From DATFGK01 sp046712825 (GTDB taxonomy: Bacteria; Actinomycetota; AC-67), in NCBI GenBank assembly GCA_046712825.1, contig JBKKCR010000141.1:1-20385 (forward strand): a stretch of 20,385 nucleotides of DNA. The letters are read 5' to 3'. Of this stretch, positions 7,593-14,339 are shown in pieces (position 1 is the first letter of the stretch; every line of letters starts with the position of its first letter). The notes below the pieces were generated by a model. The model saw only the letters and a program-made list of their open reading frames with translations. It was not told where the DNA came from and did no database searches. The translations under genes were made by a program, and so were the position numbers.

Positions 7593-8813
7593 ATGCGGAA
7601 ACATCAGAGCCTTGCGATCGCCGCGGCGCTCGCGCTCGCTGCATGCTCCGGCGATGGATCCAAGCCTCCGGCCGGACAGACCCCGACCTCGCCCACCGCG
7701 ACCTCCCCGGCTCCGACCGGCACGTCGGCGCCGGCGTTCAGCCTTAGCGCCGTGAAGATCCGTCTCCAGCGTCTGGTGACAGGCTTGAGCAACCCGGTGT
7801 TCGTTACGCACGCGGGGGATGGGAGTGGTCTTCTCTACGTGGCAGAGCAGACCGGCCGCATCCGCGTTTTCGAGGCATCGGGCAAGGCTCGCGGGACGTT
7901 CCTCGATATCGCCGGGCGCGTCCAGAGCGGCGGCGAGCGAGGCCTGCTCGGGCTCGCGTTCCATCCCGATTACGAGTCGAATGGCCGGTTCTTCGTCTAC
8001 TACTCCGACAACGCGGGCGACAACGTTGTGTCCGAATACAAGCGCCGTTCGGCGACCGCAGCCGATCAGGGCTCCGAACGCGCCCTTCTTCGTATGGACG
8101 ATCCGTTCTCGAACCACAACGGCGGCTGGCTTTCCTTCGGCCCCGATGGCTTCCTCTACATCGCGACCGGCGACGGTGGCAGCGGCGGCGATCCGCAGGG
8201 GAACGGCCAGAGCCTCGGGACGCTGCTCGGCAAGATCCTGCGTATCGACGTGAACGGGGGATCGCCGTACGGGATCCCATCCGCCAACCCCTTCGCCGGC
8301 CGGGACGGCGCACGCAAGGAGATCTGGGCGTACGGCCTGCGCAACCCGTGGCGGAACTCCTTCGATCGGGCGACAGGAGATCTGTGGATCGCCGACGTCG
8401 GACAGAACAGCATCGAGGAGATCAACGTCCAGAAGGGGTCCAGCAAAGGTGGCGGCAACTACGGGTGGAACACGATGGAGGGGAGCCGCTGTTTCAGCGG
8501 TTCATCCTGCGACCGGTCGGGATTGATCCGGCCGGTGGCGGAATACCCGACCGCCGAAGGATGCGCCGTCACGGGCGGGTACGTTTACCGTGGCGCGGCG
8601 TTCCCGACCCTGGTGGGCGCGTACTTCTTCGGCGACTACTGCAACGGGCGGATCTACGCGCTCGACGCGGCCAGGGAGTTGCGCGACCCAGGACAACACC
8701 ATCGGCTCGTGCTCGAGACCCAGATCAGTATCTCCTCCTTCGGCGAGGACGAAGCCGGGGAGCTGTACGTGGTCGGCCTCGGCGGCACCGTTCACCGCCT
8801 GCTCGCCGCTTAA
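7593..8813 (+). CDS. PQQ-dependent aldose/sugar dehydrogenase, lipoprotein (GSDH family)
   Basis: A 406-residue beta-propeller enzyme. The start at ATG 7593 is preferred because GAGG stands 6 bases before it and because it gives a compact lipoprotein signal (MRKHQ, hydrophobic core, LAAC lipobox with C18). GTG 7569 and ATG 7587 are the alternatives. A Thr/Pro/Ser-rich linker of about 35 residues follows the lipid-anchored Cys. Family motifs include GGERGLLGLAFHPDY, NGRFFVYYSD, NHNGGWLSFGPDGFLYIATGDGG, LLGKILRID, IWAYGLRNPWRNSFD, LWIADVGQNSIEEIN and the late GAYFFGDYCNGRIYALD. Homologues (soluble glucose dehydrogenase / YliI type) oxidise aldoses with PQQ and calcium on the outer face of the membrane. 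No pqq genes are in the window. It follows the trio by only 8 bases. Confidence 0.93.
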   Translation: MRKHQSLAIAAALALAACSGDGSKPPAGQTPTSPTATSPAPTGTSAPAFSLSAVKIRLQRLVTGLSNPVFVTHAGDGSGLLYVAEQTGRIRVFEASGKARGTFLDIAGRVQSGGERGLLGLAFHPDYESNGRFFVYYSDNAGDNVVSEYKRRSATAADQGSERALLRMDDPFSNHNGGWLSFGPDGFLYIATGDGGSGGDPQGNGQSLGTLLGKILRIDVNGGSPYGIPSANPFAGRDGARKEIWAYGLRNPWRNSFDRATGDLWIADVGQNSIEEINVQKGSSKGGGNYGWNTMEGSRCFSGSSCDRSGLIRPVAEYPTAEGCAVTGGYVYRGAAFPTLVGAYFFGDYCNGRIYALDAARELRDPGQHHRLVLETQISISSFGEDEAGELYVVGLGGTVHRLLAA

Positions 8814-8881
8814 TCCCTCGAGCTAGATAAGCCGAACTGAAACGTTCCTGTCTTACCCAGCCATTACTTTCTACGGAGGCG

Positions 8882-8917
8882 TCAGACACGTCAGACGTGT
8901 CAGACGTGTCAGACGGT
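8882..8917. repeat. Four tandem 9-bp repeats (TCAGACGTG type)
   Basis: Units are TCAGACACG (8882-8890), TCAGACGTG (8891-8899), TCAGACGTG (8900-8908) and TCAGACGGT (8909-8917), with no spacers. They lie in the only gap between the sugar dehydrogenase and the Phd-like gene, 29 bases before its ATG, so they may be repeated regulator-binding sites. Unit length and lack of spacers exclude a CRISPR. Confidence 0.9.
8885..8901. promoter_or_regulatory. Perfect inverted repeat, probable operator
   Basis: GACACGTC, one base (A), then GACGTGTC: an 8-bp perfect palindrome arm pair centred at 8893, embedded in the tandem repeats. Its form is that of a dimeric repressor site. The closest candidate regulator is the Phd-like protein encoded just downstream, since Phd/YefM antitoxins repress their own promoters at palindromes; this link is inferred. 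Confidence 0.5.
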
Positions 8918-8945
8918 CGTGGAAACACGCTATGGAGGTCAGGCT

Positions 8946-9392
8946 ATGGGGCTGACGGTCAACGTATCGAAGACGCGCAATGCTAGTGCTCGCGAGTTGT
9001 CCCGCAGGACCAGCGCCCTCCTCGATGAGATCGAGGACCAGGGTATCGGGGTCGTAGTCGTCCGATTCGGTCGGCCCGCAGCGCTGCTTGTCCCTCTGGG
9101 ATCCAAACCACCGAACGCTCCGCGTCGAGTCGTCATCGAAGAGTCTGAATCTACGGAGATCGATGATCCCTTCGAGGTGCCCGCGCTGCGCGACGACACG
9201 CGGCGTCTGCTGCTCGAGATGGCGGAGCGTGCTCCGGACTTCTACCGCCCCGACGACTGGACGGGCCCTATCATGCAGTTCTGCGCCGCCTTCACGCGCC
9301 TAGAGCTCGAAGGCCTGGTCGAGCAGGATCACGGTCGGCGATGGCTCACCGCTCGAGGCGAGCGCGTGGCAGCTGACCTGAGCCGGAATTGA
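8946..9392 (+). CDS. Orphan Phd/YefM-antitoxin-like protein with C-terminal winged-helix-like segment
   Basis: A 148-residue protein. Residues 4-51 (VNVSKTRNASARELSRRTSALLDEIE, then VVVVRFGRPAALLVPL) have the pattern of Phd/YefM antitoxin DNA-binding domains. Residues about 108-145 (FTRLELEGLVEQDHGRRWLTARGERVA) look like a winged helix in outline. The start at ATG 8946 is decided by GGAGG at 8934-8938 with a 7-base spacer. No toxin gene (Doc, RelE or PIN type) lies on either side: the sugar dehydrogenase is upstream and fumarase is convergent 4 bases downstream. It is thus either an orphan antitoxin or a stand-alone transcription regulator. The family assignment rests on pattern only. Confidence 0.75.
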   Translation: MGLTVNVSKTRNASARELSRRTSALLDEIEDQGIGVVVVRFGRPAALLVPLGSKPPNAPRRVVIEESESTEIDDPFEVPALRDDTRRLLLEMAERAPDFYRPDDWTGPIMQFCAAFTRLELEGLVEQDHGRRWLTARGERVAADLSRN

Positions 9393-9396
9393 CGGC

Positions 9397-10812
9397 TCAG
9401 CCCCCGCCGAGGCCCGGCGCCACGATCCCGCCGCGCGTCATCTTCATGAGATCCAGCGCGTCGTCGAGCTCCTTCTCGCCGAGCACGCCCTTCGACAGCG
9501 CGACTTCGCGGATCGTACGACCGGTCTTGTACGCCTCCTTCGAGATCTCCGCGGCGGCGTCGTAGCCGATCGCCGGGACGAGCGCGGTTACGATCGGGAA
9601 CGACTGTTCGACGAGCTCGCGACAGCGCTCCTCGTCGGCCTCGAGCCCCGCGATGCACTTGTCGGCGAACAGACGCGACGCCGACGCGAGCAGCGCGATC
9701 GACTCGAGGAGGTTGCGTGCGATCACTGGCATGAACACGTTGAGCTCGAAGGCGCCCGACATCCCGCACACCGCGACCGCCGCGTCGTTCCCCATCACTT
9801 GCGCGGCTACCTGCGTGACGACCTCGGGGATCACCGGATTCACCTTGCCGGGCATGATCGAGGAGCCCGGCTGCAGCTCCGGCAGCTTCAGCTCGCCGAG
9901 ACCCGCACGCGGGCCCGAGCCCATCCACCGGATGTCGTTCGCGATCTTCATGAGCGACACCGCGATCCGTCGCAGGATCCCGGAGGCGAGGACGCACGCG
10001 TCCTTCGCACTCTGAGCCTCGAAGTGGTCGGCGGCCTCGCGCACGTCGAGGCCGGTGCGCTGCGCGATCGTGGCGACGGCTCGGGCGGCGAACCGCTCGT
10101 CCGCGTTGATCCCCGTGCCGACCGCGGTTCCGCCGAGCGCCAGCTCCTCGAGCTGGATCCGCGCATACACGAGGTCCCGGATCCCGTTGACGATCTGCTG
10201 CGCGTACCCGCGGAACTCCTGACCGAGCGTGATCGGCGTGGCGTCCATCAGGTGCGTACGGCCCACCTTGAGCGTCTCCGCGAACTGCTCCGCCTTGGCC
10301 GCGAGCGAATCCGCGAGCCGAACGAGCGCGGGCTCGAGGTCGTCTCGGATCGCCAAAAGCGCGGAAACATGGATGGCCGTCGGGATCACGTCGTTGGAGG
10401 ATTGGCCGTTGTTCACGTGATCGTTCGGATGGACGGCCTTTGATCCGCGCGCCTGGCCGAGCAGCTCGTCGGCCCGGTTCGCGATCACCTCGTTCGCATT
10501 CATGTTCGTCGACGTGCCCGATCCCGTCTGGAAGATGTCCAGCGGGAAGTGGTCGTCGAGCTTCCCGGAGATCACCTCCTCCGCGGCGGCCATGATGGCC
10601 TCGGCGCGGCGCGCGTCGAGCAAGCCCAGCTCCTGGTTCGCCTTCGCGGCGGCCCACTTGATGACCCCGAGCGCCTCGAGGAACCGTCGAGGGAACCGCT
10701 GGCCCGACACGGGAAAGTTCTCGACGGCGCGCTGCGTCTGCGCCCCCCAATACGCATCCGCCGGGACGCGCACCTCGCCCATGGAATCCTTCTCGACGCG
10801 GAACTCGCTCAC
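9397..10812 (-). CDS. fumC: Fumarate hydratase, class II
   Basis: A 471-residue iron-independent fumarase of the aspartase/fumarase superfamily; it interconverts fumarate and L-malate in the TCA cycle. Evidence is the signature GSSIMPGKVNP, HPNDHVNNGQSSND, GRTHLMDATPITLGQE, TGSGTSTNMNANEV, and a normal full length. The first residues SEFRVEKDSMGEVRVPADAYWGAQTQRA are typical of FumC. The GTG start at 10812 is fixed by AAGGAGG (plus-strand positions 10818-10824) with a 5-base spacer; the open frame continues 48 codons further, but that part is not family-like. Aspartase shares these motifs, but the overall pattern is nearer fumarase. It is divergent from the acyl-CoA synthetase, with 88 bases between them. 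Confidence 0.95.
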   Translation of the reverse strand: MSEFRVEKDSMGEVRVPADAYWGAQTQRAVENFPVSGQRFPRRFLEALGVIKWAAAKANQELGLLDARRAEAIMAAAEEVISGKLDDHFPLDIFQTGSGTSTNMNANEVIANRADELLGQARGSKAVHPNDHVNNGQSSNDVIPTAIHVSALLAIRDDLEPALVRLADSLAAKAEQFAETLKVGRTHLMDATPITLGQEFRGYAQQIVNGIRDLVYARIQLEELALGGTAVGTGINADERFAARAVATIAQRTGLDVREAADHFEAQSAKDACVLASGILRRIAVSLMKIANDIRWMGSGPRAGLGELKLPELQPGSSIMPGKVNPVIPEVVTQVAAQVMGNDAAVAVCGMSGAFELNVFMPVIARNLLESIALLASASRLFADKCIAGLEADEERCRELVEQSFPIVTALVPAIGYDAAAEISKEAYKTGRTIREVALSKGVLGEKELDDALDLMKMTRGGIVAPGLGGG

Positions 10813-10887
10813 GACGTCCTCCTTGGTTCGCAGAAAGCGCGCCAATGCTACCCAGCGGGCGTCCGAGGTGGCTTTGCGGCGGGATGG

Positions 10888-10893
10888 TAGGCT
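10888..10893 (+). promoter_or_regulatory. Candidate -10 box (TAGGCT) for the acyl-CoA synthetase gene
   Basis: TAGGCT ends 7 bases before the ATG at 10901, which has no Shine-Dalgarno sequence. This matches the leaderless spacing seen at several other genes here. Confidence 0.4.
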
Positions 10894-10900
10894 CGCGCGC

Positions 10901-12835
10901 ATGCTCGACTTCGCGTGGAAGCCGTCGTCCGAGTACATCGAGCACGCCAACGTCACACGGCTGATGCGCCGGCACGGGATCGCCGACTACCCCGAGCTGA
11001 TCCGGCGTTCGCAAGACGACATCGAGTGGTTCTGGCAGGCGGTCGTCGAGGACTTGGATATCGAGTTCTTTACGCCGTACCACTCGGTGGTAGAGACGCC
11101 GAAGGGGATCGCGTGGCCGATCTGGTTCGTCGGGGGAACGATCAACGTCGCCCACAACTGCGTCGACAAGCATGCCGCCACGCGGCCCGACGCGCAGGCG
11201 CTCGTGTGGGAAGGCGAGGACGGTGAGGTGCGCCGATTCACCTACGCCCAGCTGAAGGCTGCGGTCGACCGTCTCGCGAACGGCCTCGCGTCGATCGGGA
11301 TAGGCGTCGGCGACGCGGTGGGCGTGTACATGCCGATGATCCCCGAGAACGTCTTCACGTTGATGGCGCTCGCGAAGCTCGGTGCGATCTCGCTGCCGAT
11401 CTTTTCGGGTTTCGCTCCCGGCGCGGTCGCCGGGCGCCTGGTCGACGCCGACGCCAAAGCGATCGTCACGGCCGATGGGTTCTATCGCCGCGGACAGGTC
11501 GTCGCGATGAAAGAGGCTGCCGACGAGGCTGCGGCGGGAGCACCGACCGTGCAGCACGTGGTCGTCGTCCGCAGGATCGGGCGCGACGTGCCCTGGGAGG
11601 CCGAGCGCGATCACGACTACGGCGAGCTGATCTCCGGTCAAAGCCCCGAGCGCGAGCCGGAGCAGCTCGACGCCGAGCACCCGCTGCTGATCGCGTACAC
11701 CTCGGGCACCACGGGCGGGCCGAAGGGCGCGGTGCACGTCCACGGCGGCTTCCTCGTCAAGATCGCGGAGGAGGTCGCGTACCAAACCGACGTCCACCCC
11801 GACGACACGCTGTTCTGGTTCACCGACATGGGCTGGATCATGGGTCCGTGGGAGACGGTCGGCACACTCGCGAACGGCGGTACCGTCGTCTTGTACGAAG
11901 GCGCGCCCGATTACCCCGAGCCCGACCGCGTTTGGTCGCTCGTCGAGCGGCACGGCATCACGATCCTCGGCGTATCTCCGACTTTGGTGCGCGCGCTCAT
12001 CCCACACGGTGACGAGCACGTCACCACGCACGACTTGTCCACATTGCGGATCCTCGCCTCGACCGGCGAGCCCTGGAACCCCGATCCCTGGAAGTGGTAC
12101 TTCGAGGTGGTCGGCGGCGGCCGCTGCCCGATCATCAATATCTCCGGCGGGACCGAGGCCGGCGCTTGTTTCCTCTCGCCGACGCCGCTCACACCGCTGC
12201 GCCCGTGCACACTCGGCGGCCCGGCGCTGGGTATGGCGATCGACATCTACGACCCTGACGGCAAACCGCTGCCGCCCGGCCAGGTCGGTGAGCTCGTCTG
12301 CACGAAACCGTGGCCCGGAATGACGCGCGGGCTGTGGGGGGATCCCGACCGCTACATCGAGGCGTACTGGTCGCGCTGGCCCGACGTGTGGGTGCACGGC
12401 GACTGGGCGAGCCGCGACGAGGACGGCTACTGGTACCTGCACGGCCGGTCCGACGACACGCTGAAGATCGCCGGCAAGCGGATGGGTCCCGCCGAGATCG
12501 AGTCCGTCCTGGTCTCGCATCCCGGCGTCGCCGAGTCGGCCGCGGTCGGCGTGCCCGATGAGGTGAAGGGTGAGAAGGTCTGGTGCTTCGCCGTGCTGAA
12601 ACCCGGAACCGAGCCTACCGAGGAACTCCGCGCAGAGCTTCGCTCGATGGTCGAGCGTGAGTTCGGGAAAGCATTCCGCCCGGACGCGATCCGCTTCGTC
12701 ACCGCGTTGCCGAAGACGCGCAGCGCGAAGATATTGCGCCGGGCCGTGCGCGCCGCGGCGCTCGGCGAAGACCCCGGCGATCTTTCGAGCCTCGAGAATC
12801 CCGCCGCGCTCGAAGAGATCAAGAGCGCCGTTTAG
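10901..12835 (+). CDS. AMP-forming acyl-CoA synthetase, acetyl-CoA synthetase-like
   Basis: A 644-residue ANL-superfamily ligase that should convert a carboxylate, ATP and CoA to acyl-CoA, AMP and PPi. It aligns along its length with acetyl-CoA synthetase: P-loop YTSGTTGGPKGAVH (from residue 266), GEPWNPDPWKWY, the hinge region YLHGRSDDTLKIAGKRMGP, and the C-terminal PKTRSAK with catalytic Lys610. The pocket residue that is Trp in bacterial Acs (in the motif TWWQTET) is Gly416 here (NISGGTEAG), so the substrate is likely larger than acetate. It is therefore not named acsA. Lys610 is the position acetylated in Acs homologues. The open frame extends upstream of 10901, but that part lies antisense to fumarase; ATG 10901 with its -10 box is preferred. 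Confidence 0.93.
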   Translation: MLDFAWKPSSEYIEHANVTRLMRRHGIADYPELIRRSQDDIEWFWQAVVEDLDIEFFTPYHSVVETPKGIAWPIWFVGGTINVAHNCVDKHAATRPDAQALVWEGEDGEVRRFTYAQLKAAVDRLANGLASIGIGVGDAVGVYMPMIPENVFTLMALAKLGAISLPIFSGFAPGAVAGRLVDADAKAIVTADGFYRRGQVVAMKEAADEAAAGAPTVQHVVVVRRIGRDVPWEAERDHDYGELISGQSPEREPEQLDAEHPLLIAYTSGTTGGPKGAVHVHGGFLVKIAEEVAYQTDVHPDDTLFWFTDMGWIMGPWETVGTLANGGTVVLYEGAPDYPEPDRVWSLVERHGITILGVSPTLVRALIPHGDEHVTTHDLSTLRILASTGEPWNPDPWKWYFEVVGGGRCPIINISGGTEAGACFLSPTPLTPLRPCTLGGPALGMAIDIYDPDGKPLPPGQVGELVCTKPWPGMTRGLWGDPDRYIEAYWSRWPDVWVHGDWASRDEDGYWYLHGRSDDTLKIAGKRMGPAEIESVLVSHPGVAESAAVGVPDEVKGEKVWCFAVLKPGTEPTEELRAELRSMVEREFGKAFRPDAIRFVTALPKTRSAKILRRAVRAAALGEDPGDLSSLENPAALEEIKSAV

Positions 12836-12863
12836 AGCATAACTAGCCCTCGTTAGTCATTTC

Positions 12864-12885
12864 GCGTTTGGTTACGCAGAAACGC
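12864..12885 (+). terminator. Weak hairpin after the acyl-CoA synthetase
   Basis: GCGTTT (12864-12869) and AAACGC (12880-12885) form a 6-bp stem around a 10-base loop, followed by TTCTTCGCT. It lies 29 bases beyond the synthetase stop. The stem is short and the T-run imperfect, so it could equally be a regulatory site of the following gene. Confidence 0.3.
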
Positions 12886-12919
12886 TTCTTCGCTCCCTAG
12901 TGGCGGGTATATCGGGGCT

Positions 12920-12925
12920 TACGAT
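12920..12925 (+). promoter_or_regulatory. Candidate -10 box (TACGAT) for the small coiled-coil gene
   Basis: TACGAT ends 7 bases before the ATG at 12933. It decides between three in-frame starts (GTG 12900, ATG 12924, ATG 12933) in favour of the last, given the same spacing at neighbouring genes. Confidence 0.35.
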
Positions 12926-12932
12926 GGCCCAC

Positions 12933-13112
12933 ATGGAACGCGACACGGATATCGTCGACTTGAAGCTCATCGTGCGCGCCTTGCACCAAGACGTGTCGAC
13001 GCTCGACGAGCGGCTGCAGGTATTGGAGCAGGAGATCCGCCGGCTCCACGAGAGGCTGGCGCCGGCCGATCTCATCGTCATCCAGTCGAAGCGCCAAGCA
13101 CGCGGCGCCTAA
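12933..13112 (+). CDS. Small coiled-coil protein, unknown function
   Basis: A 59-residue acidic-to-basic protein with no recognisable family. Residues about 7-43 form a heptad-patterned helix (VDLKLIVRALHQDVSTLDER, followed by LQVLEQEIRRLHERL) expected to dimerise or pack on a partner, then a short strand-like LIVIQSK and a basic tail. There is no signal peptide or membrane segment. Its stop overlaps the stop of the convergent thioredoxin gene by a few bases (TAA at 13110-13112 against TAG at 13109-13111 on the minus strand), so the two transcripts must overlap. ATG 12924 is an alternative start with a weak GGGG ribosome site. The good coding pattern and consistent helix make a real gene likely but not certain. 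Confidence 0.6.
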   Translation: MERDTDIVDLKLIVRALHQDVSTLDERLQVLEQEIRRLHERLAPADLIVIQSKRQARGA

Positions 13113-14185
13113 CCGAACGTGAACGTGTAGAGCCGGAACCCTTTCTCCGCTACGAGCGTGAGCACGACCGTGTTCGACTCGGGAAGCCTCAGTAACGAGT
13201 AGAGATCCGAACGGTTCACGTGGACCACGCCATCCGAGGCGTCGTCCCCCCGCGCAGCCACCGGCACCGGCTTCCCGTCGAGCATGAGTTGAACGGAAAC
13301 CGGGCTGCCCGTCCCGGACGCCGCGACGAAGAACACGTCCTTCGCGAACAAGGGTAGGAGGACGCGGGCGCCGTCCTCGGCCGCCTCGAAGTACTCCTCG
13401 GTCGAGCGCCATTTCCCCTCGACGAAGAAGATCCCGTCGGTGCCGGCATCGTCGACGCTACTCGCTCGTATCGGCGCGTAGTCCACGACCCGGTCCGGCT
13501 TGAATCCCTCGGGGTTGGCCAGCGAGCCGGCCGGCGCTCCGCGCAGGTGCCCGGCGTAGATCTCGGGCGTGATGTGGGGGTTGAACGCGCCTTCTTCGAA
13601 GTCGATCGGGTCCGGAAGCTGCGCTCCGTTCTCTTCCAACAACGCGCGGACCCGATCTTGAACCAGGGCCTCGCCCCCTTCTCCGATGTGGTCGAAGCGG
13701 ATCCGGCCGGTCGCGTCGATCAGGTACACGTGCGGCCAGTAGTGATTCTTGTAAGCGCGCCAGGTCTCCATCTGGCTGTCGAGCGCGACCGGCCAGGGCA
13801 GGTCGTTGTCCTCGATCGCCCGGCGCACGTTCGCCTCTTGTTTCTCGAAGTCGAACTCCGGCGCGTGCATGCCCACGATCTCGAGCCCGAACGGCTCGTA
13901 GCGCGCGTACATCTGGCGCAGTCCGGGGAACGTGCGGACGCAGTTCACGCAGGAGTACGCCCAGAAGTCCACGAGCACAACTTTGCCGCGGAGCCCTGCG
14001 ACGGTGAGCGGCGGCGAGTTCAGCCACCCGGCGATCCCGCGGAACTCCGGGGCAGGCTCGTTGCGAGTCGATCCTCGCGGCGCCTCGCCTTGGAGGAAAC
14101 TCAGCCGGGTCGCCGCGATCGCGACGGAGGCGCCTACGAGGAGAAGTCCGATGCCGACGAGTGGATTCCAGAAACGTCGTCTCAC
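13109..14185 (-). CDS. Membrane-anchored DipZ-like thioredoxin-family protein
   Basis: A 358-residue protein with an N-terminal membrane anchor (residues about 8-26), placing the rest outside the cytoplasm. Residues about 44-190 are a TlpA/redoxin-type thioredoxin fold with WAYSCVNC (C79, C82), GLEIVGMHAPEF, and WPHVYLIDATGRIRFDHIGEGG. The C-terminal half (from about 205, beginning FNPHITPEIYAG) is the beta-rich, carbohydrate-binding-like domain that follows the thioredoxin domain in DipZ proteins such as Rv2874. The CcdA-like membrane electron-transfer part of DipZ is absent, so an electron donor must be encoded elsewhere. It probably acts in extracytoplasmic thiol-disulfide exchange or cytochrome c maturation. 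GTG 14185 is chosen because TACGAT lies 6 bases upstream. Confidence 0.9.
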   Translation of the reverse strand: MRRRFWNPLVGIGLLLVGASVAIAATRLSFLQGEAPRGSTRNEPAPEFRGIAGWLNSPPLTVAGLRGKVVLVDFWAYSCVNCVRTFPGLRQMYARYEPFGLEIVGMHAPEFDFEKQEANVRRAIEDNDLPWPVALDSQMETWRAYKNHYWPHVYLIDATGRIRFDHIGEGGEALVQDRVRALLEENGAQLPDPIDFEEGAFNPHITPEIYAGHLRGAPAGSLANPEGFKPDRVVDYAPIRASSVDDAGTDGIFFVEGKWRSTEEYFEAAEDGARVLLPLFAKDVFFVAASGTGSPVSVQLMLDGKPVPVAARGDDASDGVVHVNRSDLYSLLRLPESNTVVLTLVAEKGFRLYTFTFG

Positions 14186-14191
14186 GCGGCC

Positions 14192-14197
14192 ATCGTA
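14192..14197 (-). promoter_or_regulatory. Candidate -10 box (TACGAT) for the DipZ-like gene
   Basis: On the minus strand TACGAT ends 6 bases before the GTG at 14185. No ribosome site is present, so the mRNA may be leaderless. Confidence 0.4.
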
Positions 14198-14218
14198 CGG
14201 AGCATGCTCGGGTGGCGC

Positions 14219-14299
14219 TCAGCGCCGCGCGCGAACGACGAGGAGCGCGATCGTCGCGGCGAGCCCCAACGCGATGAGTCCGACCAGCCCGTAGATCAT
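14219..14299 (-). CDS. Possible 26-residue single-pass membrane peptide
   Basis: From ATG 14299 the minus strand encodes MIYGLVGLIALGLAATIALL followed by VVRARR: one ideal membrane helix with a basic end, ending 33 bases before the DipZ-like gene. Its shape is like CcmD, the small haem-export subunit, which would suit a thioredoxin/cytochrome context, but the sequence is too short to claim homology. No Shine-Dalgarno box or TAnnnT box is evident before the ATG, and hydrophobic frames arise easily in such DNA. It does not overlap the aminotransferase start at 14340. Confidence 0.3.
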   Translation of the reverse strand: MIYGLVGLIALGLAATIALLVVRARR

Positions 14300-14325
14300 C
14301 ACGGGGATGTAGCACGCCGTGCGGG

Positions 14326-14331
14326 TATCGT
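14326..14331 (+). promoter_or_regulatory. Candidate -10 box (TATCGT) for the aminotransferase gene
   Basis: TATCGT ends 8 bases before the ATG at 14340. It supports this ATG over the GTG at 14319, which would include the box inside the coding region. Confidence 0.4.
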
Positions 14332-14339
14332 GGAAACCC

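Noticed and set aside
8882..8917. CRISPR or origin iterons
   Set aside because: Repeats of 9 bases without spacers are not CRISPR; no AT-rich unwinding region, DnaA boxes or replication gene is near.
10502..10900. N-terminal extension of the acyl-CoA synthetase
   Set aside because: It is antisense to the fumarase N-terminus; Acs-type homology begins at MLDFAW.
9329..12520. 1063-codon minus-strand open frame across the acyl-CoA synthetase
   Set aside because: It runs antisense through the synthetase and out of frame through fumarase; both real genes have full motif sets, and this frame is only a consequence of high GC.
14319..14339. GTG start seven codons upstream for the aminotransferase
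   Set aside because: It would put the TATCGT box inside the coding region, and family proteins start near MPERMLFGPGP.
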